A stretch of 64,000 nt of DNA from Pararoseomonas baculiformis (GCF_017813395.1 NZ_JAGIZB010000008.1:62001-126000), one strand, 5' to 3'; shown: positions 55,764 through 64,000, counted from the first letter of the stretch. A program made the numbers and translations. Notes: a model not told the origin generated them from the sequence alone.

Positions 55764-56657
55764 ATGTCGCATGTCCTCACCCTTATCGCACCCCCAGGCC
55801 AGATCTCGCCGGGCATGATCACCCGCATCCGCGATGCCCTCGCGGCGCTCGGGGCCGACCCGAGCGCGCCGGACTGGCTGGCCGAGGGCGAGGCCGTGGA
55901 CCTGCCCTTCTCGGGGCTGGATCCTGATCAGGCCGCCGCCGCCGCCCGCGCCGCCCTGCAGGCCGCGCCGGTGGATACCATCGCCCAGCCTGTTGAGGGA
56001 CGCCGCAAGCGCCTTCTGATCGCGGACATGGACAGCACCATCGTCACCAGCGAGACGCTGGACGAGCTGGCTGCCTATGCGGGGCTGAAGGAGCGTGTGG
56101 CCGAGATCACCCGCCGCAGCATGAATGGCGAGCTCGACTTCTCCGCCGCGCTGCGGGAACGCGTTGCCATGCTCAAGGGCCTCGCGCTGGATGCGCTGGA
56201 GGCGACCTGGAGGGAAACCCACCTCATGCCGGGTGCCCGCGCCCTGGTTCGGACCATGTCGGCCAATGGCGCCCATTGCGCCCTTGCCTCAGGCGGATTC
56301 ACCTTCTTCACCGGGCGGGTCGCGGAACTCTGCGGTTTCCAGAGCCACCATTCCAACACGCTGATCGATGACGGAAAGGTCCTGTCCGGCACCGTGGCCG
56401 AGCCGATCTTCGACCGGGACGCGAAGCTGGCCACCCTCACCCGCCTCGCCGCCGAGAAGGGACTTTCGATGTCCGCGACGATTGCGGTGGGCGATGGCGC
56501 GAATGACCTTGCCATGATCGGCGCGGCCGGGCTGGGCGTGGCGTACCGGGCCAAGCCCGTGGTCGCCAGCGCGGCCCGCGCCAGGGTGGACCATGCCGAT
56601 CTCCGCGCCCTGCTCTATGCCCAGGGCTACCGCGCCACCGAGATCCTGGCGGACTGA
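55764..56657 (+). CDS. serB: phosphoserine phosphatase
   Basis: The 297-residue HAD-family enzyme dephosphorylates phosphoserine in serine synthesis. The N-terminal region (about residues 1-75) is ACT-like. The catalytic core has DMDSTIVTSETLDELA with the nucleophile Asp, CALASGGFTFFTGRVAE, and GDGANDLAMIGAAGLGVAY. It is divergent from miaA with about 28 bp between, and convergent with the ArsR-type gene. Confidence 0.95.
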   Translation: MSHVLTLIAPPGQISPGMITRIRDALAALGADPSAPDWLAEGEAVDLPFSGLDPDQAAAAARAALQAAPVDTIAQPVEGRRKRLLIADMDSTIVTSETLDELAAYAGLKERVAEITRRSMNGELDFSAALRERVAMLKGLALDALEATWRETHLMPGARALVRTMSANGAHCALASGGFTFFTGRVAELCGFQSHHSNTLIDDGKVLSGTVAEPIFDRDAKLATLTRLAAEKGLSMSATIAVGDGANDLAMIGAAGLGVAYRAKPVVASAARARVDHADLRALLYAQGYRATEILAD

Positions 56658-56679
56658 ACCCCGAATCCAGCCCCCTCGC

Positions 56680-57372
56680 TCACGGGGCAGGCGCCGGGAC
56701 CAGACCGAAGGCTTCCCGCAGCCCGAGGCGCCCGGCGGGGGTGATGCTGAGCGCGCGCGAACCCTCCAGCCGCCGGATCCATCCCAGTTCGAGGCAGCGC
56801 CGGCACAGCGCCGCGCCCAGCGCCCCCGCCAGATGCGGGTGGCGCTCGCTCCAGTCCAGGCACGGGCGGCAGAAGGGGCGGCTCCTCGTGGCCGGCACGG
56901 CGACGCCCAGCCTCGCCAGGAAGCGTCCGCCCTCCTCCGTCAGCACCCCGCCATCGGGGGAGAGGTCCAGATGGCCCCGCTGCACCATCGCGTCGGCCAT
57001 GCCCACCGCCACGCGCCCGGCCAGGTGGTCGTAACAGGTGCGGGCCTCACGCAGGGCCGAGTCCCGCGGCCCCGTGCGTGGCTGCGGCCGGGGCCGGGTG
57101 GCCGAAAGGGCCATCAATCCTTCCAGCACCCGCGCCACATCCGGCGATGCCAGCCGGTGATACCGATGCCGCCCCTGCTTTTCCACCGCCAGCAGCCCGG
57201 CATCGAGCAACCGCGCCAGATGCCCGCTGGCCGTCGTCGGCGCCACGCCGGCCACGCCCGCCAACTCTCCCGCCGTCAGGGCCCGTCCGTCCATCAGCGC
57301 CGCCAGCATGTTCAGCCGGGCGGGGTCGCCCAGGGCGGCAGCGGTCTCGGCAAGGGCGGCGGTGCTGACCAT
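56680..57372 (-). CDS. ArsR-type winged-helix regulator with Cys-rich C-terminus
   Basis: The 230-residue protein has an N-terminal ArsR-like helix-turn-helix (AALGDPARLNMLAALMDGR, then GVAPTTASGHLARLLDAGLL). The C-terminal half carries PFCRPCLDWSERHPHLAGAL and LCRRCLELGW: two Cys pairs that may bind metal. It is about twice the length of classical ArsR. It is divergent from the TauE/SafE exporter and may control it. The ATG at 57370-57372 is used. Confidence 0.8.
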   Translation of the reverse strand: MVSTAALAETAAALGDPARLNMLAALMDGRALTAGELAGVAGVAPTTASGHLARLLDAGLLAVEKQGRHRYHRLASPDVARVLEGLMALSATRPRPQPRTGPRDSALREARTCYDHLAGRVAVGMADAMVQRGHLDLSPDGGVLTEEGGRFLARLGVAVPATRSRPFCRPCLDWSERHPHLAGALGAALCRRCLELGWIRRLEGSRALSITPAGRLGLREAFGLVPAPAP

Positions 57373-57482
57373 AATGCATCCGCATAGCCCGGCCCGGGCA
57401 GCCCATGCTACGGCACGCACCGCAGCATCGCCCGGGCGAGCCCTTCCAGGATGGGCGGCATCGCACCGTCCCCGGAGAACAC

Positions 57483-58226
57483 ATGGACCCCGCGCTGATC
57501 GCCGCCATTGCCGCCGTCTTTACCCTGGCCGGCTTCGTGAAGGGTGTTATCGGGCTCGGCCTGCCCACCGTCGCCATGGGCGTCCTCGGTTCGCTCATGG
57601 CGCCTGCGGCGGCGGCGGCCCTGCTCGTCTTCCCTTCGGTCGTCACGAATATCTGGCAGATGGCCGGCGGGCCCGGTCTGCCCGCCCTCCTGCGCCGGCT
57701 CTGGCCCATGCTCGCCGGGGTTTGCCTCGGAAGCTGGGCCGGTGCCGGGCTGCTGACCGGTGACAACACCCGCGCTGCCATGGCGGGCCTCGGCGCCGCG
57801 CTGCTGGCCTATGCCGCGATCGGGCTCCTGCCCTGGAAGCTCCCCCGGATCCCGCCCCGGCATGAGGGCTGGGCCGGGCCGCTCACCGGGGCCGCCACGG
57901 GGCTGGTCACCGGCGCGACCGGCGTCTTCGTGATCCCCGCCGTGCCCTATCTCGGCGCCCTCGGCCTTACGCGGGACGAGCTTGTCCAGGCCCTCGGCCT
58001 TTCCTTCACTGTCTCCACACTGGCGCTTGCGGTGGCGCTCGGCGGTGCGGGCGTGTTCAACGCGGATCTCGCCTGGGGGTCCCTCGTCGCCCTCATCCCT
58101 GCCCTGGTCGGGATGTGGCTCGGCACGGCGCTGCGGCGGCGCGTGAGCCCGGAGGCCTTCCGGCGCTGGTTCTTCCTTGGGCTTCTCGTGCTGGGGGTGC
58201 AGCTCGTGGCGCGCGGACTGGGCTAG
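57483..58226 (+). CDS. TauE/SafE-family membrane exporter
   Basis: The 247-residue protein has about eight transmembrane segments in two repeats, with FVKGVIGLGLPTVAMGVL near the start and GAATGLVTGATGVFVIPAV in the second half, as in sulfite/organosulfonate exporters. The substrate is unknown. GGAGAA precedes the ATG at 57483. A strong hairpin follows the stop. Confidence 0.85.
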   Translation: MDPALIAAIAAVFTLAGFVKGVIGLGLPTVAMGVLGSLMAPAAAAALLVFPSVVTNIWQMAGGPGLPALLRRLWPMLAGVCLGSWAGAGLLTGDNTRAAMAGLGAALLAYAAIGLLPWKLPRIPPRHEGWAGPLTGAATGLVTGATGVFVIPAVPYLGALGLTRDELVQALGLSFTVSTLALAVALGGAGVFNADLAWGSLVALIPALVGMWLGTALRRRVSPEAFRRWFFLGLLVLGVQLVARGLG

Positions 58227-58236
58227 CCAGCGCGGG

Positions 58237-58262
58237 ACCGGGGGAAGCCCGCTTCCCCCGGT
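58237..58262. terminator. strong bidirectional hairpin terminator
   Basis: ACCGGGGGAAG and CTTCCCCCGGT pair perfectly over 11 bp around CCCG, placed between convergent genes. There is no T-run, but the stem is very stable. Confidence 0.65.
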
Positions 58263-58271
58263 CGGCCGGCA

Positions 58272-59420
58272 TCACAGCATCCGCAACGCGGAGCAGACCT
58301 TCTCCAGCTGCGCGTCGGTCATCTCCGGGAAAACCGGAAGGCTCATCACCTCCCGCGCCGCGCGGGAGGTCTCCACACAGCCCGAGGGGCCCGTCGCCAC
58401 CCGCCCGGTATAGGCGCCCTGCTCATGCACCGGCACGGGGTAATGGATGGCGGTCATCACGCCCAGGGCGCGCAGCCGCTCCATCACCGCCTCGCGGTTC
58501 GGCACGCGCACCACATACTGGTGGAACACATGCTCCACCCCCGGGGCACGATAGGGCACGGCAAAGGGGCTATTCGCCAGAGCGGCGTCATAGGCCGCGG
58601 CGATCTCCCGGCGGCGGGCATTGCCCTGGTCCAGAAGCGGCAGGCGCACCCGCAGGATGGCAGCCTGGATCTCGTCCAGCCGGGTGTTCACGCCCACCTC
58701 GTCCGAGATGTAGCGCTTGTGCCAGCCATACTGGCGAATGGCGGACATGCGCTTGGCCAGCTGCGCATCCGGCGTGGCGGTGATGCCGGCATCGCCCAGG
58801 GCGCCGAGATTCTTGGTGGGATAGAGGCTGAAGGCCGCGGCATCGCCGATGGTGCCGAGCATCCGCCCGTTCAGCCGGCCGCCATGCGCCTGGGCCACAT
58901 CCTCCACCACCGCGATCCCGGCCTCGCGGCAGGGGCCGAGGATGGCATCCATGTCGCAGGCATGGCCATAGATATGCACGGGGATCACCGCGCGGATCGG
59001 CGGCAGCCCCGGCGGCGGGTTGCGGATCGCTTCCAGCAGCTCGGCCGGATCGATGCAGAAGGTCTTCGGGTCGATATCGATCAGCAGCGGCGTCGCGCCG
59101 GTCATCTCGATGGCGGCCACGGTCGCGACGGCGGTGTGGGACACGGTCGCGACCGTGCAGCCCGGCCCGATGCCCAGTCCCCGCAGCACCAGCGCGATGG
59201 CATCGGTGCCATTGGCGCAGCCCACCGCATGCATGGCGGGCGCATCGCCGCCGGCAGCGAGCCAGGCCGCGTATTCCGCCTCGAAAGCCGCGCCCTCCTG
59301 GCCCAGGATGTACCAGCCGCTGTTCAGCACGCGGCTGACGGCGGCGTCGATCGCATCCTTCTGGGCGCGGTAGGCGGCGCCCAGATCGGCCTGCGGCACG
59401 GTGATGTCCTGTGCGTTCAT
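58272..59420 (-). CDS. DegT/DnrJ/EryC1-family sugar aminotransferase
   Basis: The 382-residue PLP enzyme shows the family pattern HAVGCANGTDAIALVLRGLG, VVEDVAQAHGG and the PLP-lysine in SLYPTKNLGALGDAG near residue 198. The substrate-binding end has HVFHQYVVRVPNREAV. It aminates a keto nucleotide-sugar for surface polysaccharide. The epimerase gene precedes it by 13 bp, so the two probably form one operon. Confidence 0.92.
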   Translation of the reverse strand: MNAQDITVPQADLGAAYRAQKDAIDAAVSRVLNSGWYILGQEGAAFEAEYAAWLAAGGDAPAMHAVGCANGTDAIALVLRGLGIGPGCTVATVSHTAVATVAAIEMTGATPLLIDIDPKTFCIDPAELLEAIRNPPPGLPPIRAVIPVHIYGHACDMDAILGPCREAGIAVVEDVAQAHGGRLNGRMLGTIGDAAAFSLYPTKNLGALGDAGITATPDAQLAKRMSAIRQYGWHKRYISDEVGVNTRLDEIQAAILRVRLPLLDQGNARRREIAAAYDAALANSPFAVPYRAPGVEHVFHQYVVRVPNREAVMERLRALGVMTAIHYPVPVHEQGAYTGRVATGPSGCVETSRAAREVMSLPVFPEMTDAQLEKVCSALRML

Positions 59421-59433
59421 CGGACGGCGGTCC

Positions 59434-60435
59434 TTAGGTCTCGTCGGAGAGATAGGCGGGAAGGCGGGGGCGGAACCAGTCCACGGTGCGGCGCAGCCCG
59501 TCCCCCAGCGTGACGCGCGGCGCCCAGCCCGTCACGGCCCGGAACGAACGGTCATCCGCGTGGTAGGAGCCGATATCGATGGCGGCGCGCTCTGCGGGGA
59601 AGGATTTGAGCACATAACGCCCCTCCCCCGCCGCGGCCACCATGGCGTCGCCCAGGTCCTGCAGGCTGATCGGGGCATCGCCGCCCAGGTTGAAGGCGCG
59701 GCCGGCCACCTGGTCCGGCTTCGCCGCCAACGCCTCGGCCGCGGCGATGAAGGCCGCCACGACGTCATCGACATAGGAGAAGTCGCGCAGCTGCGCGCCG
59801 CCCCAGATCTCGAAGGGGTCGCCCTCCAGCACGCGGCGCACCCAGATGCCCAGGAAGGTCTGCCTGGCATCCACCACCCGCATGCGCGGGCCGTAGCAAT
59901 TCGTCAGGCGCAGCGCGGCCACGGGCCGCCCGTGCACGCGGTGCTCCAGCAGCCAGTACTGCTCAGCCGCGAACTTCGAGACGCCGTTGTTGTCCGGCGG
60001 CACGATCGGGTGGCTCTCCGGCACAGGCAGGACCTGCGGCCGGCCGTAGAACTGGCGGGTGGAGGCATGCACCACCCGCGCCCCCGGGGCCACGCGCTGC
60101 AGCGCCGCGATCAGCCGCAGCTGCGCATGGCCGTTGATGGCCAGGTCGGTGAAGGGGTCTGCCTGGCTGCCCGCATGGCTGGTCTGGCCGGCCATGTTGA
60201 ACACGACCTCCACCCCTTCGGCGAGGGGATGAAGATCCGCGTCCCGCAGGTCGTCCTCCACCAGCCGGGCGCCGCTGCCCTCCAGATTGGCCCGGCGCGC
60301 GCCTGTTCCCGGAAGCAGTGCGTCCAGCGCGATCACCTCGGCGCCCGCCGCCCCCAGCGCATGGCACAGCGCCGAGCCGAGGAACCCCGCCCCGCCCGTG
60401 ACCAGCACCCGCCTGCCACGCCAATCACCCACCAT
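59434..60435 (-). CDS. NAD-dependent nucleotide-sugar epimerase/dehydratase
   Basis: The 333-residue extended SDR has VLVTGGAGFLGSALCHALG at the NAD site, ASTRQFYG, and LRLTNCYGPRMRVVDARQ. The usual Tyr-x3-Lys appears as NNGVSK, with Asn at the Tyr place. As I recall, this belongs to a subgroup with an NGxxK motif, so it need not be inactive. GAGGTG precedes the ATG at 60433-60435. With the aminotransferase it suggests an amino-sugar branch. Confidence 0.85.
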   Translation of the reverse strand: MVGDWRGRRVLVTGGAGFLGSALCHALGAAGAEVIALDALLPGTGARRANLEGSGARLVEDDLRDADLHPLAEGVEVVFNMAGQTSHAGSQADPFTDLAINGHAQLRLIAALQRVAPGARVVHASTRQFYGRPQVLPVPESHPIVPPDNNGVSKFAAEQYWLLEHRVHGRPVAALRLTNCYGPRMRVVDARQTFLGIWVRRVLEGDPFEIWGGAQLRDFSYVDDVVAAFIAAAEALAAKPDQVAGRAFNLGGDAPISLQDLGDAMVAAAGEGRYVLKSFPAERAAIDIGSYHADDRSFRAVTGWAPRVTLGDGLRRTVDWFRPRLPAYLSDET

Positions 60436-60557
60436 GCCGCGCACCTCGTCCTGCCAGGATTCCAGGGTTCCCGAATGCCGTCATCCCGGCTGGCCCGTCC
60501 TCATCTCAAACTGGCCCTGCCCAAGGGCGGAACCGGGACCGAATTACGGCGCTCCCT

Positions 60558-60578
60558 GGGCGCCTGCCCTGGGCGCCC
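60558..60578 (-). terminator. hairpin downstream of the channel gene
   Basis: GGGCGCC and GGCGCCC pair over 7 bp around a 7-base loop just past the channel gene stop. No T-run is present. Confidence 0.35.
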
Positions 60579-60581
60579 TCC

Positions 60582-61520
60582 TCAACGCGTCTCGTCGTCG
60601 CGGCCAGGCAACTCCTTCGCGGAGAGGCGGCTGCGCGTGATCTCGTAGAAGCCGAACAGCAGAAGGATCTGCCCCGCCAGCACCTCGGCCGCGCCGAGAA
60701 GGCGGACGCCGTCATCGACCGGCCATATATCGCCATAGCCGACGGTGGAAAGGGTCACGACCGAGAAATGGAGCGCATCGCGGAAGGTGAGCTCGATCGC
60801 CCCTCCCGGACCGGCGAAGAGCGGCGCGCGGGAAAGCCCGTCCGCGATCCGGAAAAGGCAGGCAAAGACCACCGCGATCAGCGAGAACAGGGCCGCATAG
60901 GTCGCGATGGGCACCATCAGCGCCACGGCGCGCCGGCTGATCGCATCCATGACCTGCGCCATGTCCACCAGCAGCCGCACCAGTTCCCGAACGGAACGGG
61001 CGGCGAGCAGGCTGATCACCGCTGAGCCCGCGACCATGGCCACGCCCTGCATCGAGGGGCCGAGCCGGTTTGCAGGCAAGGAAAGGCTGGCCACCGCGAC
61101 CAGGGCCGTGAGCAGCAGGAACCGGCCGATGCGGCGCAGATGCTCCGTGTCCGGCGGCTCCCCTCCCGCCACGATGTAGCGCAGCCGTGCCCTGTTCCGC
61201 CGGACCGCCCAGAGGAAGGCCAGCACCGGCAGCAGGAAGGCCGTGCCCTCCGCCAGCTCCGACGCATCGGGGTAGGCGGACTGCCCCACCACCGTGAACA
61301 GGGCGGCATAGGTCGCGAAGCCCACGGCGGTGCCCAGCGCGAAGTCCAGCCCCTCCGGGAAGAGGCGGAACAACATCCCGAAGCCAAGCGCGGCCGCGGC
61401 CAGCACCACCAGCGGGAAGAAGAGCCCGCCATCCCCCACCCCACCGGCCACCACCACCGCCAGGCCCATGGTCGCCAGAAAGGGGCGGAGCCAGGCCCGG
61501 TCCCCAGCAAAGAGCCTCAT
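60582..61520 (-). CDS. potassium channel family protein
   Basis: The 312-residue protein has about six or seven transmembrane segments. The last two flank a pore loop with the K+ selectivity filter STVGYGDIWP near residue 260. The long N-terminal membrane part is not the standard voltage sensor. The C-terminus is short and lacks an RCK domain. Its gating is unknown. It lies 7 bases downstream of the RidA gene, so they may be co-transcribed. Confidence 0.8.
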   Translation of the reverse strand: MRLFAGDRAWLRPFLATMGLAVVVAGGVGDGGLFFPLVVLAAAALGFGMLFRLFPEGLDFALGTAVGFATYAALFTVVGQSAYPDASELAEGTAFLLPVLAFLWAVRRNRARLRYIVAGGEPPDTEHLRRIGRFLLLTALVAVASLSLPANRLGPSMQGVAMVAGSAVISLLAARSVRELVRLLVDMAQVMDAISRRAVALMVPIATYAALFSLIAVVFACLFRIADGLSRAPLFAGPGGAIELTFRDALHFSVVTLSTVGYGDIWPVDDGVRLLGAAEVLAGQILLLFGFYEITRSRLSAKELPGRDDETR

Positions 61521-61527
61521 CGCCGCG

Positions 61528-61887
61528 CTACGGCGCCCGGGCGATCCCGGTGATCTCCACCTTCCATTGCGGGTTCACCAGCGCCGCCTGGATGGTCATG
61601 CGGGCCGGCTTGGCCGAACGGTCGAGCCAGGCATCCCAGGCGCGGTTCATGGCCGGGGCGTCATTGATATCCGCGAGGATGATCTGCACGGACAGGAGGG
61701 CGCGCTTGTCCGTGCCCGCATCCTCCAGCAGCGTGTCGATCTGGGCGAGGATGTCGGCCGTCTGCCCCTCGGCGTCCAGGCTCGGGTCGTCGGCCACCTG
61801 CCCGGCCAGGAAGATGAAGCCACCGGAGATCACGGCGCCACTCAGGCGCTCCTCCTCAGCGATGCGGCGGATGTCCATGCGAATCAT
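61528..61887 (-). CDS. RidA-family protein
   Basis: The 119-residue protein has the RidA/YjgF fold with FIFLAGQVADDPSLDAEGQT, ILAQIDTLLEDAGTDKRALL and the C-terminal ALVNPQWKVEITGIA. RidA members hydrolyse reactive enamine/imine intermediates made by PLP enzymes. The catalytic Arg of the archetype is not clearly placed here, so the substrate may differ. The start may be at the second Met. Confidence 0.85.
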   Translation of the reverse strand: MIRMDIRRIAEEERLSGAVISGGFIFLAGQVADDPSLDAEGQTADILAQIDTLLEDAGTDKRALLSVQIILADINDAPAMNRAWDAWLDRSAKPARMTIQAALVNPQWKVEITGIARAP

Positions 61888-61938
61888 TCCTCAGCTATGG
61901 CGGTCCAGGGTGGCACGGGCGCCCCGAACGGCAAGCCG

Positions 61939-62157
61939 TCAGCTGACCGGCGCGCCATCCGGCCCGCGCTCCTGCCGGAACCCGACCCGCATCCCGTTCG
62001 CCGGGGCACGGTCGAGCTGCGGGCGCAGCCCCTGGCGGGCGCCCACCGCTTCCGCCGCGGCGGCGATCTCGTCCTTCTCGCCCTCCAGGCAGGTGAAGGT
62101 CACCGTGCCCCTGGCGGCCAGGGCCTGTTCCAGCTGGCTATCCCATTTCGTCGCCAT
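61939..62157 (-). CDS. small hypothetical protein
   Basis: The 72-residue protein starts MATKWDSQLEQALAARGTVT and has an acidic helical stretch (EGEKDEIAAAAEAVGARQG) and an Arg-rich tail. GGGAGC lies 6 bases before the ATG at 62155-62157, and codon use fits a real gene. It has no recognised domain. It sits between the zinc transporter operon and the RidA gene. Confidence 0.55.
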   Translation of the reverse strand: MATKWDSQLEQALAARGTVTFTCLEGEKDEIAAAAEAVGARQGLRPQLDRAPANGMRVGFRQERGPDGAPVS

Positions 62158-62235
62158 CACGCCGCTCCCTGCTGGCCGGTCATCTTCCGCCACAACGCAC
62201 AAGGCGCATGGAAGGCGATGCCGGGAGCGCCCGGC

Positions 62236-63105
62236 CTAGCCTGCCAGATGGCGCCGGCGCATGACCCGGGCGAGCACTCCATCCACCGGGCCCGCGAGCA
62301 CGGAGACGATCCAGGCAGCCCCGGCGGCGAGCACCACAGCCGGCCCGGTGGGCACATCCAGATGATAGGAGAGAAGGATGCCGGAGGCCGAGGCAAGCAC
62401 GGCGATGCCCACCGCCGCATAGACCATCCCGCCCACGGCGCGCGCCCAGTGCCGGGCGGCGACCGCGGGAAGCATCATCAGCCCCACCGCCATCATCGTG
62501 CCCAGCGCCTGGAAGGCCGCTAGGACGTTCAGCACCACCAGCCCCATGAACAGGAGGTGCCAGGCCCCGCCCCTTGCCCCTTCGGCCGCCGCAAAGGAGG
62601 GATCGAAGCATTCCAGCACCAGGGGGCGCCAGGCGAAGGCCAGCGCGCCGAGGGTGAAGGTCGCGACCCCCGCCATCATCAGCAGCGCCGGATCATCCAC
62701 GCCCAGCACGCTCCCGAAGAGGAGATGGGTCAGCTCCACGGAACCGGCCGAGGCCGAGATCATCGTCACGCCCAGCGCCAGCGCCACGAGATAGAGAGCG
62801 GCGAGGGCCGAGTCCTCCCGCCCGCCCGTGGCGCGTGACAGGGCACCGGCCCCGAGGGTGACGGCCAGCCCCGCCACTAGCCCGCCGACCGACATGGCCG
62901 TGACTGACAGCCCGGCCAGGATGAAGCCGGCGGCCACACCGGGCAGGATGCCATGGGCCAGCACATCGGCCGTCAGGCTCATCCGCCGCAGCATCAGGAA
63001 CACGCCGAGCGGCGGTGCCGCGACGGACATCACGAGGCACCCGACAAGGGCGCGCCTGAGAAAGCCGAATTCGGCGAAGGGCGCGATCAGCAGTTCGTAG
63101 AGCAA
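62236..63105 (-). CDS. znuB: metal ABC transporter permease (ZnuB-like)
   Basis: The 289-residue ABC-3 family permease has eight or nine transmembrane segments, with LRRMSLTADVLAHGILPGVAA near the start and FQALGTMMAVGLMMLPAVAA near the C-terminus, the coupling region. It would import zinc (or manganese) with the ATPase encoded 4 bases upstream. The zinc assignment rests on the Zur-like operator before the operon. Confidence 0.88.
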   Translation of the reverse strand: MLYELLIAPFAEFGFLRRALVGCLVMSVAAPPLGVFLMLRRMSLTADVLAHGILPGVAAGFILAGLSVTAMSVGGLVAGLAVTLGAGALSRATGGREDSALAALYLVALALGVTMISASAGSVELTHLLFGSVLGVDDPALLMMAGVATFTLGALAFAWRPLVLECFDPSFAAAEGARGGAWHLLFMGLVVLNVLAAFQALGTMMAVGLMMLPAVAARHWARAVGGMVYAAVGIAVLASASGILLSYHLDVPTGPAVVLAAGAAWIVSVLAGPVDGVLARVMRRRHLAG

Positions 63106-63109
63106 GGGA

Positions 63110-63841
63110 TCAGGCAGCGCGTTCGCAGGCGGCGGCAGCTTCGTCCCAGCCCTCGGCCATCATGCGGGCGCGCAGTCGGTTCGCGGCCGCCAGGGCCTGC
63201 TCCGTGGCGCCCCAGGCCACGGGATCACGGGCCAGCAGCAGGGTCTCCGGGAACTCCCGCCGCACCAGTTCCAGGTCATGCAGCACCGCCACGACAGTCC
63301 GCCCCTGCCCATGCCAGTCCCGGACCAGCCGCAGCAGATCAGCGGCGGTGCGGGCATCCACGGCGTTGAAGGGCTCGTCCAGCAGGATGACCGGTGCGTC
63401 CTGCACCAGCAGCCGGGCGAAAAGCAGGCGCTGGAACTGGCCGGCCGAGAGGCTGCCCACAGGCCGGCGCGCGAAGCCCCCCAGCCCCACAGCCTCCAGC
63501 GCGGCCTCCGCCTGGGCCCGGCTCGCCCGCCCGATGGCCCCCAGCGCGCCGCAGCGCCGCCAGTGGCCAAGCATCGCGACGTCGAGGCAGGCAATGGGGA
63601 AGCTGCGGTCCAGCGCGGACATCTGCGGCAGCAGCGCGATGCGCTCCACGGGGCGCTCGATCCGGCCCTCATCCACCGGATGCAGCCCGGCGATGGCGCG
63701 CAGCAGCGTCGTCTTGCCCGCGCCGTTGGGGCCGACAATGGCCGTCAGGCTCCCCGGCGCGAACTCGCCGGACAGGTGGTGCACCGCCGGATGCCGGTCA
63801 TGCGACAGGGTGACGTCGCGCAGGCGGATCGCGCCGCTCAT
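63110..63841 (-). CDS. znuC: metal ABC transporter ATPase (ZnuC-like)
   Basis: The 243-residue ATPase has Walker A GPNGAGKTTLLRAIAG near residue 37, the signature LSAGQFQRLLFARLL near 137, Walker B VILLDEPFNAVD and the switch His in VAVLHDLELV. It powers the permease encoded next. It overlaps the small membrane protein frame upstream by ATGA. Confidence 0.9.
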   Translation of the reverse strand: MSGAIRLRDVTLSHDRHPAVHHLSGEFAPGSLTAIVGPNGAGKTTLLRAIAGLHPVDEGRIERPVERIALLPQMSALDRSFPIACLDVAMLGHWRRCGALGAIGRASRAQAEAALEAVGLGGFARRPVGSLSAGQFQRLLFARLLVQDAPVILLDEPFNAVDARTAADLLRLVRDWHGQGRTVVAVLHDLELVRREFPETLLLARDPVAWGATEQALAAANRLRARMMAEGWDEAAAACERAA

Positions 63842-63966
63842 GCGGAAAGGGCCCAGAACACGGCGCCCCAGAGCGCGGCGGCGACAAGCATCGCCCAGCC
63901 CAGGCGCGGCAGCACGCCGGCTGAAAGGGCAAGGGGATCCTGCGGAAGGGCGAGGCGGCTGGTCAT
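63838..63966 (-). CDS. candidate 42-residue membrane protein leading the zinc operon
   Basis: The ATG at 63964-63966 lies 2 bases from the Zur-like palindrome and the frame ends in ATGA overlap with znuC. The product has one strong membrane segment (LGWAMLVAAALWGAVFWALS) after a short polar N-terminus. No ribosome-binding site is obvious, so it may be a leaderless or weakly translated first gene. Confidence 0.45.
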   Translation of the reverse strand: MTSRLALPQDPLALSAGVLPRLGWAMLVAAALWGAVFWALSA

Positions 63967-63968
63967 GG

Positions 63969-63983
63969 TGTTACGACATAACA
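63969..63983. promoter_or_regulatory. Zur-like palindrome
   Basis: TGTTACGACATAACA has 5-bp inverted arms (TGTTA and TAACA) around 5 bases, close in form to Zur boxes of alphaproteobacteria. It lies directly upstream of the zinc-type operon and would also face a divergent gene beyond the right edge. Confidence 0.5.
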
Positions 63984-64000
63984 TACCGATGGGGCTCCGT

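Noticed and set aside
59434-60435. Missing Tyr of the Tyr-x3-Lys pair as a sign of an inactive epimerase
   Set aside because: An NGxxK variant is, to my knowledge, typical of a whole subgroup of these enzymes, so it is not evidence of decay.

Overview
This is a high-GC chromosomal window, very probably from an alphaproteobacterium of the Acetobacteraceae (Roseomonas-like) type. That placement is inferred from GC-rich codon use, a complete exosortase-A (XrtA) exopolysaccharide locus, and the mreBCD-mrdA-rodA and ilvBNC-leuA neighbourhoods. No rRNA gene, CRISPR array, prophage or intact insertion sequence was found.

Positions 1-42.1 kb form one large exopolysaccharide (EPS) / XrtA locus. It opens with a cut-off secreted-type RIFT-barrel-like protein, two CelD/BcsL-type acyltransferases, a YdcF-like protein and several glycosyltransferases, one of which is fused to a WalW-like polysaccharide deacetylase. 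A Crp/Fnr regulator follows at 12.2 kb. A minus-strand operon (24.1 to 13.4 kb) then encodes outer-membrane export lipoprotein, chain-length regulator, BY-kinase-like ATPase, outer-membrane barrel, AAA ATPase, DUF3473 deacetylase, FemAB protein, a candidate 70-residue protein, glycosyltransferase and exosortase XrtA. A divergent plus-strand operon (24.6 to 42.1 kb) carries the initiating sugar transferase, PrsK histidine kinase, PrsR sigma-54 activator, PrsT TPR protein, a glycosyltransferase, a second RIFT-barrel-like protein, an epimerase, a glutamine amidotransferase, a flippase and a putative glycosyltransferase. The two operons diverge from a 445-bp AT-rich region with a perfect 12-bp palindrome. 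Together they describe initiation, extension, decoration, flipping and Wza/Wzc-type export of an EPS tied to XrtA protein sorting. No PEP-CTERM substrate and no obvious Wzy polymerase lie inside the window.

Positions 42.1-49.3 kb hold a gene-poor stretch, a tRNA-Lys(CTT), the cell-shape operon mreB-mreC-mreD-mrdA-rodA (minus strand), and a small glycine-rich lipoprotein with a strong terminator.

Positions 49.4-57.4 kb hold branched-chain amino-acid synthesis (ilvB-ilvN-ilvC-leuA, minus strand), miaA, serB and an ArsR-type regulator. Between ilvC and leuA lies a 39-codon open frame with six leucine codons in eight. Its leucine run is complementary to the leuA ribosome-binding site, so it looks like a leader peptide controlling leuA.

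Positions 57.5-64 kb hold a TauE/SafE exporter, a DegT aminotransferase with a nucleotide-sugar epimerase, a K+ channel-like protein, a RidA protein, a small hypothetical protein, and a zinc-type ABC transporter operon (small membrane protein, ATPase, permease) preceded by a Zur-like palindrome.

Junctions are often ATGA overlaps. Several short open frames bridge the junctions where neighbouring genes do not touch. Some may be real small proteins, but a chance origin is possible in DNA this GC-rich.
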